Shown here in pieces: positions 44,048 through 55,611 of a DNA stretch of 64,000 nt. The DNA is taken from assembly GCA_963855995.1 (NCBI GenBank), contig OY979718.1:27509782-27573781 (forward strand). Reading direction: 5' to 3'. The position numbers and the translations under genes were made by a program. Below the pieces are notes generated by a model. The model saw nothing but the letters and a program-made list of their open reading frames with translations, did not search any database and had not been told where the DNA came from. Position 1 is the first letter of the stretch; each line of letters starts with the position of its first letter. The stretch is from Muricea muricata (taxonomy: Eukaryota > Cnidaria > Anthozoa > Malacalcyonacea > Plexauridae).

Positions 44048-46460
44048 CAGTTTAATAAAGATCAACTACGGTGCTGAAGCACTCCGACTAGCGAGAAGTC
44101 TTGAACGTATATCGTTAACAGAAGTTCGTCAGATGATGCACTTACAATATTTACATCGGTGTAAAGAAAGTCGTTATTTGCCGCGGTTCCTTATCTCAAG
44201 GCCACCTATAGATCACCCCAAAGCATGGAAAGCAGCAGAAAAGACTGGTTGGACGTATCTACGCATACTTATTGGTAATTGTCATAACAAGCTAAATTTA
44301 TTGAGACAAAATTCATTTCAGACAAACCAGAAGCTAAAATCGATACTCGAACAAATCTCCTATGAAAGCCTATGGAAAGCAATTTCCCAACGATGTTCGT
44401 ATGTCAAAAACGAGATTAAAGAAAGACATGAGCGTAAACTAACACGTTTAACTGCCGACCAACAAGAATTAATTAAGAAAAAATGGGTCATAAATTTATC
44501 TGATCGTGATTTAAATAAGAATGAAATTAATCTCCTGAGAAAAGGTAAGAATTTTTCGATAACGCCAAGAAATGTTCCGGTTAAACAAATGATAGCATCA
44601 GTAGAAGAAGGAATAAGTGAGTTGCCACAAGCTGAGAAAGACCACATAAGATCCCAAGTGTACAGTACAATTAAAACAGCACGACCTCCAGTTAAGCAAA
44701 ATATATCTAGAGAAGAGAAAAAAGCAATGTGTGAACTCAAAAGGGACAATAGCATTGTAATTATCAAAGCGGATAAAGGCAATGCCGTGGTGGTGATGGA
44801 TCGGAATGATTATGAAAAGCAAACAGGGGAAATGCTGGATGATAATAATGTCTATGAAGTTATTACAGACAAAAGAAGAAATCCAACATCAAAAACTGAG
44901 TTGGAATTACAAAGAATTTTGCTGAAATTAAGAAAATCTGGAAACCTTACGGAAAGTGAATACTGGAGATTAAGGCCCTTTGATTCTTATCCAGCAGCGT
45001 TTTATTGCTTACCTAAAGTACATAAAGTCCCACTTGTTGAAAAAGAAAATCATTACACAGTTGATAAAGAGAGAGAATCAAAGATACCTATGAGACCTAT
45101 TACCAGTTGTATTGGCTCACCCACCTATGCTGTTTCCAAATATTTGGCATCATTGTTAAAGCATTTATATGACAATAAATTTGCCGTCAAAAATTCCGAG
45201 GAATTTGTTAAATTTGTTAGTGGTCAAAGATTGAAGGAAGATGAATTAGTTGTGTCCTTTGATGTCATTTCACTTTTTACGTCGGTACCAGTTGGAATGG
45301 CAGTTGATGTTGTAAGAGAAAAACTTAGTGAGACACAAGAGTGGAAGAAGCATACTAAGCTAACTGAAGAAAATGTTTGTCACTTGTTATTATTTGTGCT
45401 GGACAACACTTATTTTAAATTCAAAGGACAATACTATCGTCAGATTTCCGGATGTGCAATGGGCTCGCCAGTTAGTGCGGTACTCGCTGAACTGGTCATG
45501 CAGAAAATAGAGAGAGTTGCGTTAGAAACATCACTAGTACCAATTAAGTGGTGGAAACGTTATGTGGATGATTCGAATGCGTGCCTGAAAAGAAATGATG
45601 AAATTTCCTTCCATCTCAATTCTATCAATCCCAACATACAATTTACAATCGAAACACCTTCCAACGACCAGGAATCCCAATGTATGCCATTTTTAGATAC
45701 TGAAGTCCACAAACTTGTCAATGGAGAAATACTAACGAAAGTACATCGAAAATCAACGCACACAGATAAGTACCTTACATATGACTCTCACAATCCCAAA
45801 CAAGATAAGAAAGCTGTAGTTAAGTCATTAATCAAACGAGCTGGGTCAGTTCCTTCTACAAGTGAATTGAAAAATCAAGAAAAAGACAAGGTCTTAAAAG
45901 ATTTAAGTTTAAATGGTTATCCTGAAAGTTTTATCAACAATGCGTGCAAGCCAACAAAAAAGTCTCACCAAACAGAATCTGTTCAATTACGAGGTCGAAC
46001 ATGCCTACCATATGTAAAAGGCTTGTCAGAAAGACTCAAGCGCATTTTAGAGAAGGCTGGTGTGCGGACAGCGTTGAAGCCATGTCAGACACTGGCTGAT
46101 GTTTTTCGAGTGCCGAAGGAAAGACCGACACCCAATCGAGTAAAGGGCATTGTTTATAAAGTTAAGTGTAACTCGTGCTCATTTACATATATTGGTGAAA
46201 CAAAGAGAACGTGGGAGACCCGATGGTCAGAACATAAACCCGGTGTGAGAAAACATAATTATTCGGCGGTTAAAGATCACGCAGAAACTACAGGCCATGA
46301 AGTGAGATCAACAGACGTCGAGATATTGGAACGAGGTGTAATTAATCATCAGAAACGCTTATTTTTGGAGGCAGTTCATTCAGTTAAGACAAAAGATAGT
46401 GTAAATGAACATATTGAACTCCCAAGTGCGTATTTACCATTAATTACATCATTACAGTAA
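44016..46460 (+). CDS. Penelope-like reverse transcriptase with GIY-YIG endonuclease
   Basis: 814-aa uninterrupted frame. The N-terminal part is basic. The RT region includes SIVIIKADKGNAVVVMDRND, then FYCLPKVHK and MRPITSCIGSPTYAVSKYLA. DELVVSFDVISLFTSVPV holds the first catalytic Asp, GCAMGSPVSAVLAELVMQ comes next, and WWKRYVDDSNACL is the YVDD active site. PFLDTEV follows. The C-terminus has a GIY-YIG endonuclease: GIVYKVKCNSC, then FTYIGETKRTWETRWSEH, with KDHAETTGHEV and the acidic VEILERG. It encodes its own target nicking and telomerase-related RT. Starts in the pLTR at ATG 44016. Confidence 0.95.
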   Translation: MITTDRPSSIYSLIKINYGAEALRLARSLERISLTEVRQMMHLQYLHRCKESRYLPRFLISRPPIDHPKAWKAAEKTGWTYLRILIGNCHNKLNLLRQNSFQTNQKLKSILEQISYESLWKAISQRCSYVKNEIKERHERKLTRLTADQQELIKKKWVINLSDRDLNKNEINLLRKGKNFSITPRNVPVKQMIASVEEGISELPQAEKDHIRSQVYSTIKTARPPVKQNISREEKKAMCELKRDNSIVIIKADKGNAVVVMDRNDYEKQTGEMLDDNNVYEVITDKRRNPTSKTELELQRILLKLRKSGNLTESEYWRLRPFDSYPAAFYCLPKVHKVPLVEKENHYTVDKERESKIPMRPITSCIGSPTYAVSKYLASLLKHLYDNKFAVKNSEEFVKFVSGQRLKEDELVVSFDVISLFTSVPVGMAVDVVREKLSETQEWKKHTKLTEENVCHLLLFVLDNTYFKFKGQYYRQISGCAMGSPVSAVLAELVMQKIERVALETSLVPIKWWKRYVDDSNACLKRNDEISFHLNSINPNIQFTIETPSNDQESQCMPFLDTEVHKLVNGEILTKVHRKSTHTDKYLTYDSHNPKQDKKAVVKSLIKRAGSVPSTSELKNQEKDKVLKDLSLNGYPESFINNACKPTKKSHQTESVQLRGRTCLPYVKGLSERLKRILEKAGVRTALKPCQTLADVFRVPKERPTPNRVKGIVYKVKCNSCSFTYIGETKRTWETRWSEHKPGVRKHNYSAVKDHAETTGHEVRSTDVEILERGVINHQKRLFLEAVHSVKTKDSVNEHIELPSAYLPLITSLQ

Positions 46461-46686
46461 TACAAAAGACGGCGAATAAGTAATGACACATTACCAGTAT
46501 TTAATTCTGACTTGAACTGAGTTTATGTATATGTTTTATTACTCTGAAGAAGGCCGCAGAAAGCGGTCGAAAATTCAGTTAGATGTTATAGTTTTAAATA
46601 AAAATTTTTAAAGTTTTAATATTAGGTCAGATACAACATTGTTTTTATTATATCATGATAACAACTGATCGCCCAAGTAGCATATA
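46206..46686 (+). repeat. Penelope 3-prime pLTR
   Basis: Same as 43567-44047. Runs through the coding end, a TAATACAAAAGACGGCG untranslated stretch and GTAGCATATA, then directly into a (TA)n tract. Confidence 0.9.
46535..46584 (+). ncRNA. Hammerhead-ribozyme-like motif in the 3-prime pLTR
   Basis: Identical to the motif at 43896-43945: CUGAAGA core at 46544-46550, six-pair stem II, GAAA at 46569-46572 and AUUC before the predicted cut. The inverted copy has it on minus near 42845-42895 with AUUU for AUUC. Confidence 0.5.
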
Positions 46687-46699
46687 TATATATATATAG
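46681..46699. repeat. (TA)n right of the Penelope element
   Basis: CATATATATATATATATA directly abuts the pLTR end, so the element sits inside a TA tract. Any target duplication is hidden by the repeat. Confidence 0.85.
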
Positions 46700-46700
46700 A

Positions 46701-46856
46701 GATTACTTCATGGTTGGTGAGTGCGTACGATTTTTATTCACGAGTTGTGAAGGGTCGCTAAACGAACGAGTGAGCGCAGCGAACGAGTGAGTTTAGCGAT
46801 CCTTCACAACGAGTGAATAATAAAAATCGTACAAACGAACCAACCATGAAGTAATT
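46701..46856. repeat. Hairpin MITE with GAGCGCAGCGAACGAG centre
   Basis: Left arm GATTACTTCATGGTTGGT and right arm ACCAACCATGAAGTAAT. Inner arms TACGATTTTTATTCAC and GTGAATAATAAAAATCGTA, then GTGAAGGGTCGCTAAACG and AGTTTAGCGATCCTTCAC. The centre is GAACGAGTGAGCGCAGCGAA. May be one half of a larger element ending near 47340 (TAATAAATATATATACTG). Confidence 0.8.
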
Positions 46857-47153
46857 TGTTTATTATATGAGTATAAAGATGAGTGTATAAAGATACGGAC
46901 ATATCTTACTGACAAAAACAAATACTCAAGCAAAATATTTCTTACCATTTATGGCTTTGTTTTCTTGCTGAAAATGAAACCATGAGGTTTATTTCAAGTT
47001 AATGAGGCCACGAATGTCGTCATTATGATTTTAGGTGGTTGTTTTATCAGTGAAATTGTCTTAAATCTCTCTTTTCGGTGAGTTAAAAAAATACTTGTAA
47101 AATCAGACTCCATGTTTACACTAGCCTGCGAGCAGGTGTTGCACGTTCGGGTC

Positions 47154-47275
47154 AGCCAATCAGAACACTGAACGATAAATTTTCACTGGTGAAAAAACAT
47201 CGTTCGTCCAATCAAAGGCCGCGAACGATGATTTTTCACCGAGTGAAATTTTATCGTTCTTGATGCCGATTGGCT
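47154..47275. repeat. Hairpin repeat, 122 bp
   Basis: AGCCAATCAGAACACTGAAC at the left and, inverted, AGCCAATCGGCATCAAGAAC at the right. GATAAATTTTCACTGGTGAA pairs with TTCACCGAGTGAAATTTTATC. Centre GTTCGTCCAATCAAAGGCCG. Confidence 0.75.
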
Positions 47276-47637
47276 ATTGCTAATTTGGAACGATTATTAC
47301 GCACAGCCATATCGATGAATAAATCTCTATACTCATGTAATAAATATATATACTGTATACTCTGTGTGTGTGAAAAAGCATGTCCCTGACCTTGAATGCT
47401 TGAGTGATTAAATTTCAGTGTACCCTTGAAACACTGAGCTAAATGATGAAATCAAACACAACCGAATAACATCTGTTCGGTCATAGCGTGAGTATATAAG
47501 TCCGTGTCTTTGGGCGTTTTGTCATAATATCTCAAAATGCCTAATGGATGCATTGGAAACAGATCTCGAACCAACAGCGATGTAGACTTATGGGTATGTA
47601 TATTGTTGTTGTTAGTGTTTTTATATACAGCTAATTC

Positions 47638-47902
47638 AAAAAAGGTTGTCCTTGAAAATACAAAATCTAAATTCCAAAATACAAAGTCTAAGATCAAAAT
47701 ACTTTGTGATAGGCCTCAAATGTAAACATATACTCTTAGAAATATTCCACTTGACAGAAAATACCTCCTTGTACAGTGTATATCACGGACTGGAAGTTAA
47801 AAGTCCACTTATGTGTGTGATGTGACATACTTTGTATTTGTATTTTGTACTTTGTGATTTGAATTTTAAATTTCCGAAGGACAACCTTTTTTGAATTAGC
47901 TG
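47638..47902. mobile_element. TA-flanked MITE, 265 bp
   Basis: Ends CAGCTAATTCAAAAAAGGTT and the inverted AACCTTTTTTGAATTAGCTG, 20/20 identical. Arms extend about 60 bp more (GTCCTTGAAAATACAAAATC versus GAAGGACAACC side). TA on both sides fits Tc1/mariner. Confidence 0.85.
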
Positions 47903-48218
47903 TATATATAACAATATGATTGAATAAACTTAGTGTTTTTATATACATAACAATATGATTGAATAAACTTGCTGTTATTGTGTTTGTAGCCTTCTGCCTT
48001 TTAAACCGCCGTGCAGTGTCGCAAGGGCTGCAGACTAGAGCATTCGTAATGTATCTAGTTAGCTGGTAAGCGGAAGGCGTTCGTTATTTGTGCTCTCACG
48101 ATTTCATGATAGGCAAACATGACATGCACAGAATACGTGAATAAACATATTAGTTTGGGCTGCAATGCATATGTAAAGATAAGTGAAACAAACACTACAA
48201 ATACAAATACCAATTTAT

Positions 48219-48341
<123 letters not shown>

Positions 48342-48372
48342 CATATAATACATTGTTTGATGCACAGCCTAC

Positions 48373-48603
48373 CGTCAGGGTTCATCTGTACTTCATGACA
48401 TTTCTTCAGTCGACATGCTTGGCACTGGTTGCGTCTACTCACGTCCACAACGCAGTCATTAAGATTCTTACAATTGTAGCTGAGACTTCTTCTTACGCTT
48501 CTCTTGAAGAAACCACGACAGCCATCACAGGTAAGGACACCGTAGTGTTTCCCAGAAGATCGATCTCCGCAAACTTTGCATGAACTCCGTGACTTAGTTC
48601 GCT
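48373..48603 (-). CDS. NR2E-like nuclear receptor, DNA-binding-domain exon
   Basis: The acceptor TTATTCTTCTAG on minus precedes 48603. The exon reads [69 protein letters not shown] and ends in phase 1 before GTAGGC at 48372. All eight zinc-binding Cys of the two C4 fingers are present. [15 protein letters not shown] and the following AVQHERAPR point to NR2E (tailless/TLX/PNR/DSF group). The P-box is CDGCRG, where TLX-type receptors usually have Ser, so half-site choice could differ. The first coding exon (start codon and A/B region) was not found upstream. Confidence 0.92.
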
Positions 48604-48837
48604 CTAGAAGAATAAAAATTGAGGAGATTTTAATCACTATTTCCAGTTACATTAGTTCCTAGTCCTTTGTGCACGCATTCTTTGTGACGTCATTGAGTGA
48701 AAAGCACCCTAGAGTTGTCTGAGAGCAGCGGCATTGAATCATCTTAGGATCGGGAAAAAGTTGTTTCAAATAGGGTCCTGAATGGGTGGGGGAGGGGAGG
48801 GTTTCATATTTCCTTATCCGAGCCCAAATTATATTTA

Positions 48838-49080
48838 TAATATAGCATTTGTAAATTCTGAACGCTGATTGGCTAAGAGCCGTGTTGATATAACTCTATG
48901 TCAACACGGAAAATTCTTTGTGCTATATTATAAAAGAAATATAAAACATTTTTTCCGTATTGATATACAGTTATATCAACACTCGTGAAAATTGGAAAAA
49001 CGAGAAATTGCGTGGAAACACGACGCCCGAACTCGTGTTGATATAACTGTATATCAACACAGAAAATGCTTTATATTTCT
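48838..49080. repeat. Second copy of the GTGTTGATATAAC fold-back MITE
   Basis: TATAGCATTTGTAAATTCTG through ACTCTATGTCAACACGGAAA matches 9993 onward. Then the hairpin TCGTGAAAATTGGAAAAACG and TCGTGTTGATATAACTGTAT follow. Shorter than the 10-kb copy: the GC-rich centre and part of one arm are missing. Confidence 0.75.
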
Positions 49081-50227
49081 TATTCCCTTATCCCATTGTT
49101 CTAGTTCAAAAATCTCATAGTCTGGCAAACAATGAAAATACTATATTAATTCCATTCCCCTGTTCCATTTTTTATTGTTTTTCAGTCCCAGTGGATGGAA
49201 TCCCATTTTTCGGCTACTGAAAAGCCTTTACCATTTAAGGAAGGGTTGAAAGCAATGCATGTATTTGCAAAACCGTTACAGCACACGAAAACGCTATTGG
49301 CGATTTTGTCATCAAATCGCAGTGTGGAAAACATCTAAAGCGATCTTATATTTCCAAATATCATATTTCCACACTACTTTGACCACTGTGCACATTTAAT
49401 TACTACATATTCTATTATTATATTTTTCTTTTATATATGGATCTATTTATTGTCACAAATTATTGTATATTGAGTGATTATTGTGCAAAATGAATTATCT
49501 TTCTTCTTTCAAACGCCGACAAAATTAACTACCAGTGGGGTCAAATTATCCCTATTTCAGCTAAATAAAAAAATTTGCGGTAGGCCTCACAGAAGCTAGC
49601 GAAGCCTAGTTTAAGCACGTTTTGAGCTTTAGAAATTCGTCATATTTCAAGGCTCATTGAAGCCTATCGACCGATGTGATTTTGTGGTCATTTTACTGTC
49701 AACGAAGAAAATCAATTAGCATCAGTCGAAAAGCAGAACCTGATTTTACTTTATGCAATGCTTCTTGCAACAGAAATGTTGCCTGCTTTTATGACTGCCA
49801 GGCATGTTACACCTTGTAATTTCGCTTGCAACTTGTTTCGCAACAAAACTGCGAGACAATTTGCGAGACAAGTTGCATAGTGTAACAGCACCTTAAAGCT
49901 TGGCTTATGTTGATGATTACGTCGCACACTTCACTGGATTTCTTTGCTTTGTCCTTTGTATAGGCTTGTTCTTATTATAGGCGCTGTTTTGCACCTTGTA
50001 GGATACTATACTTGTAGGATTCTGTAACTATACGCAGTAAATCATTGATTGAGATTAATTCTTCTCTTTGTAATTTAAATTTGCCACCTACGACACATTT
50101 TGCGCATACAAGTAAAACTACAAACTTCCACAAATCAAGAGTCACTTTTACACCAGATACGCAAAGAAAACACAATATATACTCATCTACATACAGTTTA
50201 CTCAGGATTTATAAGACCGTTAGGCCT
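49081..50227. other. No gene seen
   Basis: AT-rich, upstream (minus) of the receptor DBD exon. Searched for a 5-prime receptor exon (ATG with a phase-1 donor) without a convincing candidate. Confidence 0.35.
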
Positions 50228-50741
50228 AAGGCTAAGTGATTAAAGTCAAAACAATGGCAACCAAGTATTTCGCCTAAAGCTGCAAATTGAAAGGTGCCAA
50301 CAGTAAGAATTGGTGATTTTGCAAATACTATACTTCTATGACATATTAATGAGGCAATAATGAGGCTATATGTCCTAAGATGTAGGTCAACTAATTATTC
50401 TGAAGCTGCAAATTTAAAGTCAATAAAACTTATGGCAGACTGTATGCTGTTAAATCAACATGCTACATGGTTGTGGCGAATTTGTAATTATGGCAAAACT
50501 ACGTCTATTTTGCCAGTCTGTTTTTTTTATTGAGTCAATAGGATTGAATCCGAGCGTTATCCATGGCTAACTGAAGTGCATGTATGAAACCTTTTCGTTA
50601 CGACTTTTATTATAAGTGCTGCTGCGACGAAAGAGCGTTGATCCAAAAAGGTTCTGCATGCTTGTTATTTACATAGATACTCGGAGATACAAATCACACA
50701 ATTTATTATTCGCGAGTAGATGACGTCAAGGACACATAATT
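50228..50741. repeat. Unoccupied copy of the repeat that hosts the DIRS
   Basis: Collinear with 1-128, then 9335-9624, then 10975-11062, with none of the intervening sequence. Crosses the DIRS site as GAGGCAATAATGAGGCTATA (50351-50370). Confidence 0.85.
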
Positions 50742-53700
50742 TCCATGCCGCAAAAATCCTACTAACTATCTATAACCCCAACTAGCCATTAAAGCTTGTC
50801 TGGAAACGTTGAACTAAATCGGAACAATTTTTTCGACGCATTAGCATTTCTATTAGCGCTTTTAATTAGTAAAGAAGACACATGTTTAAAATAAATTTGA
50901 CGATGCAGACAACATGAAACACTTGTTTGGGATTCGAATGCTTCGGTTCCTAGACATTTAACAATAATTTTGTAAATGAAATTGTAATTCCAATTAAATT
51001 ATTCGTTTTCTTTCATGATGGCAAGGTTCGCATGATTCCAATGTTTCCTTTGTTGGAAATGTGCGCACACGCAAATTAGAAGGCTATTCTAGAAGAAGAT
51101 TCTAGAAGACCCAATTATTTGCACTAATTGGGCAGGGAAATATTCCATTTGCTAAAACTGGATAATACTCGCTAAAAATCCTCTTTGGCTTGATGGCCGA
51201 ACGAATATAGTGGCACGTACGTAATTCAAGTGAGCTTAGTGAGCTTGAATCTTGCTCGAGACAAAGAATTTTCGTTGTTTCGTAGAATATATCTGTCCTG
51301 TGAGATTAACCCGGAATTATGTTTCCATATTTCTGAAGAGGTCTGTGTAGTAATTGTATACGACGTTTTAAAAGATGTAATAGAACTTTGACAAGACATA
51401 ATCTTTCAAAGAAAAAAAATCGCTATGATTTCTCGGGGGGGTTTTTTATTGTGTAAAGGTCATTTTACATATGCGAACTATATCAATTTCACATGCATAT
51501 TAAACTAATTGAGACACAATAATTTCACTACTGCATGCTTTTGCAATAGAAGTCGTGTTAAAAATTTACGCGACTCCAATTTTCGTATCACATTAAAATT
51601 CTGAATGCTTGACGTTACTCGACATTTTCTCTCGCACAATTTTCTAATTTCTGACAAGCGATATCGTTTGTGAAGTTCGCTATCAAAACATTGTGACCGC
51701 TATGCAGTGGCAATGACGCGCTTGGCAGCTGCACATAAACAGATTTCAGCGACGCGGGTGCTACATCTAATCGGCAAAAATCCTTAAACAATGTCGAAAA
51801 TCTTGAGCGTTTATGACAGTTATCCTCCGTTTGACAACTACTTAACATGTAACGGGGAAAACACAATTGTTTCTGATTCACTTCATTCGCGGATAACTTC
51901 GATCATGCACTAGCTGGAGCGTCAATGCTTTTTGAGTTGGAATCAAATCTGCATGTCAAACAAATATAGTACTGAAAATTACATGATCCCAAAAATTAAA
52001 GCCGACTGTGTCAACTACTCAGGTAAAATGAATGCTATGACAAGCATATGTGTGCAAAGGTGCACATATATTTATCTTATTTTTACTCTGCATTGCTGCG
52101 TACATGACGGAAATTTGAAAACACCCAAAAAGATCATACAAAACTACTCGGGGTTAAATTTCATATTCTTCAAATCAGTTAAAGCTACAATAGAATTAAA
52201 AATGTCGTTCAATACTTCGGCCACGACTACATTAGCGCCCATTAAAACGCACATATTAATATATCCAAACTTATAGGCTTCCTTTTATACATCACATAGC
52301 TATATGCAGTTAATAAAGCGTGAAGCTAATAAACATGTCTTCGTCAAAGGTATATGCTAGTACAGTGCAAGTTGCACAGAAAAGGCTACCTCTTTTTGGT
52401 GCAAAACTTCCATCTGCGCTCATGATTCAGCAACAGTTTTCTTCAGTTCTGGATCGCGATACTTGTGGAGAAATGTTTGTCAATAAGCGCACGAATATAC
52501 ACGGGTCAAGCCTATGCTACTTCGCCGTCGTTTCTACAGCTAGAAGCTATTATGCAAACGTTTGATAGCAGTACCTGTTCAAATGGCAGGTAGCGCTGAA
52601 AATCAATTGCCACAATTGGCTGCTAAACATGCCCACTCTTAAGTAATCTACCCTGATTGGTTAAGGCTTTTGATCTTTCCTTGCTGAAATCTAGTTTGAT
52701 TGCACGGTCGGTATAGTGCCTGTGTGTATCAAGCTTCGAATTTATATAGCCATGGCATGCGGCAAGGACTTACAATTTTTGCGTGAGCCAAGTTCGGCAA
52801 TAAAGTGAAAAAAGTATCTATTATATATTGTACTATTTAAAACTTGTAATAATTTATTCAGGTACCAGAACTAGAATAAAATTAATTTGCTATATATAGC
52901 TATAATAGAATTCCTTGTCACGCGTAGAATCCTTCATTGTTGCGACGCAGTAGAAATTTTGATGCTTATAAGAGACGGCCAATTTACATCGTGACCACAT
53001 AGCACGGCGGAAAATTTCTTCTTGGTATTTTTCATTTTGTTGATCTGATACACGAAAAGATCAAATCTTCTTTAATTAATCATCGCCTAGGCTACGATGA
53101 GCGATCCAATTCATTATCCAATTTTTGAGAAAAGTTGGGATAACCAGCTCGTATTTTTACTTGACGACTCGCTACAAAATATCGCTGCAACAAACAATTT
53201 CGCCACACAAGCACACGCAACCAAAATCCAGATCAAGCACAAAAACTTGCCTAATCTGATAATAAAACCTTTCATTACGTCTTAATTGACTCTAGACCTA
53301 AAGTTTACCGAAATTACATGAAGCGAAAACACCCTGTATCGAGACAACCAATAACCATGCAGAAAAAAGTAAAAGCGTCAACAATATGATCTTCTTCCTA
53401 AATTAGCTAGAGGCATGCACTTAACGCACACCGACTTGATTGTTCTTGGATTGTCCAGATCGTAGACATGCATGCTCTAGTAGTTCAAAATAGTTAAGTA
53501 ATGAGTATTTAAAGCACGCGATAGACATAGATTAAAGATACATAGATGTGCAATAATGTCTCATGGATTACGTCATCTTCACACGCATTTCTGGCAAGTA
53601 TATTAAGCGACTAGGACAAAAACAATTACTTCATTTGTTGCTTGAAATATACAGGGCAAATTTTTTTATATATTTCTGTTAAAGAAGGAAAGTGGAACGT

Positions 53701-54800
53701 TAACGTTTCGTAAAATCGCCTTGTATTTGACATCTCCATATCTAATTCCTTATAAAATCTCGCACGTGTACTTCACTACTTGCCAGAAATGAGCGTGCGT
53801 AATATTATAGTATACTACAAACAATATTTCGATCTTACATATTGTATTGACTGCATGACTGTAAATAAATAAGTAATCTACTGTATCACAAATTTGTCAT
53901 GTAACAGGGGCCTAAATAAAAAGTCTATCAGGATTTTTAGTAGGTCTCTAGCCCAAAATCTTTATTTTTTTTGTAATATAATGTAAATAATTTTTATTTT
54001 ACATAAGAAAAAAAAATTAAAAAATCAACACAATCGACGACCATACCATGGTACAGCGGTATATAGCAAGTTAGCTTTTGTTGAAGGATACCCTTACAGC
54101 GACAATATTAATGGTATTGAATTAACTGTTATCAAGGTTACCAGTTACGAACATATCGTTCTCCACAAGTTCCTCTGATTCAACTATGTTCAGCATTGCA
54201 GCACATTGTCGATCACATTTAATGTAACCTGGTTGAAGTGGAACGACAATCACTTTATAATGTCATGGTCAGAGACAATGGCTATAGAAAATTAATTGAC
54301 AATCCTAGAACTGATACCAATACACTTATTGACCTTATATATACCTACATTGTGAATGTGGAACTGTCTCAGGTAACTTAGAAACATACTTTAGTGATCA
54401 TAAAGGAATATGGACGTCATGCCAAGAAAGACAACAATCAAACATCAATATATACATGGATGGACATATTCCATTTGAGATATTTACAGTATATGTTAAT
54501 ATGGAATAATTTGACAAGCGGCATTTGATAATCAATACAAAATGACAGTCAAACAAACATCTTGGTCTTGGTACTGAATTGTTGAAGCATAACAGAAAGC
54601 TAGTACATAGCATGCAACACATAATGTACCATAACGGATATTAATGGTGGTATATGGAGTAAATATAATCAACAATTATTGATCCCACTGATAAATCAAA
54701 AAAAGAATTTTGATGATGTGGGATCCTTAATTCAAAATAAATAACACTGCTTGAAAAATATAAATGAGCCTGCAGACTAGAAAGTAAAAAATCATATATT
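50742..54800. other. No gene or known repeat recognised
   Basis: AT-rich. Short ORFs (for example 51615-51881 minus, 51932-52276 plus, 52320-52565 plus) show no domain, coding bias or splice partner. A G-run lies at 51437-51444. May be intron or flank of the nuclear receptor. Confidence 0.35.
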
Positions 54801-54951
54801 AGCGAGGTTTAGCAAACACGACGCGACGTCAAAGACGACGTGAGAATGGCGTCAAAATGGCGTGATATGACTATTTAAGGATGTTGCAACGCCATTTTGA
54901 CGCCATTCTTACGTCGTCTTTGACGTCGCGTCGTGTTTGCTAAACCTCGCT
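54801..54951. repeat. Near-perfect hairpin MITE, 151 bp
   Basis: Left arm AGCGAGGTTTAGCAAACACG then ACGCGACGTCAAAGACGACG; right arm CGTCGTCTTTGACGTCGCGT then CGTGTTTGCTAAACCTCGCT. Pairing continues through AGAATGGCGTCAAAATGGCG. Loop about 27 bp. ATT flanks both sides (54798-54800 and 54952-54954), or TA if one base is moved. Confidence 0.88.
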
Positions 54952-55611
54952 ATTAAATTGACGCTACAGTCGATCAGTTAGAGAATATAAGTTATATCAC
55001 TGGTGTCTGCAATTTACCAACACAGACACGTAGCACATCTCAAAATATAGTCATAACGAACAGTCACTTAATATTTTATTCATCTTCAATATATATAAAT
55101 GTTATCTTTATTTGTAATTTTTGAACTTTTTCTTTTTGAAATTGACAAGTACAGTCGTAGTGTCGTGGCCATTCACTGTTTTTCAATAATTAAATTATAT
55201 ATATATATTTTCTGAATATTGTTTTTGTCATTGCCACTAATTCTGCGCCTTCTTACCAGTACACCATAACGTAACGTAGACGTATGTACGCCTTGTGCGT
55301 ACCTATTTTTTTTACTATTTTTTTACAATGGAGCACTATGTTTGAAAATGGAGGCATTGGTTTTTGAAATGGAGGCTTCATTGTTTAAAATGGAAGCATT
55401 GTTTTTTTAAATGGAGGCTTTGTTTTTTAACAATAATAATAATATTAAAATGAAGGCTTTTTTTAATTTAACGGTTTACAGGCTTCTTTGTATAGGTTTT
55501 TCGTTTTAGAACGGCACTCGTTCTGTTCTTCTCCAGTTTCATCACCCTAGCGATGCCACTGATTGAAGTTAAATTTGTTTTATAAAACTGGCACTGCAAT
55601 ATATGTTGTTT

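Larger units (their letters stand above)
42767..46686 (+). mobile_element. Penelope-like element, apparently full length
   Basis: Consists of a 5-prime inverted partial copy (42767-43566), a direct terminal repeat (pLTR, 43567-44047), one 814-aa ORF (44016-46460), and a second pLTR (46206-46686). The two pLTRs look identical over 481 bp. This arrangement, with an extra inverted truncated copy, is typical of Penelope-like elements. It lies between (TA)n tracts inside a nuclear-receptor intron, on the opposite strand to the gene. The open frame and identical repeats suggest recent insertion. Confidence 0.9.

Noticed and set aside
44360-44822. Minus-strand ORFs of 140 and 74 aa under the Penelope ORF
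   Set aside because: Antisense shadows of a well-supported RT frame.
50930-50945. GATTCGAATGC as a tRNA B-box
   Set aside because: No A-box, acceptor stem or anticodon arm could be placed around it.
51615-52565. Three short ORFs as possible genes or as the first receptor exon
   Set aside because: No conserved motif, no matching phase-1 donor for the receptor, and no sign of coding bias by eye.
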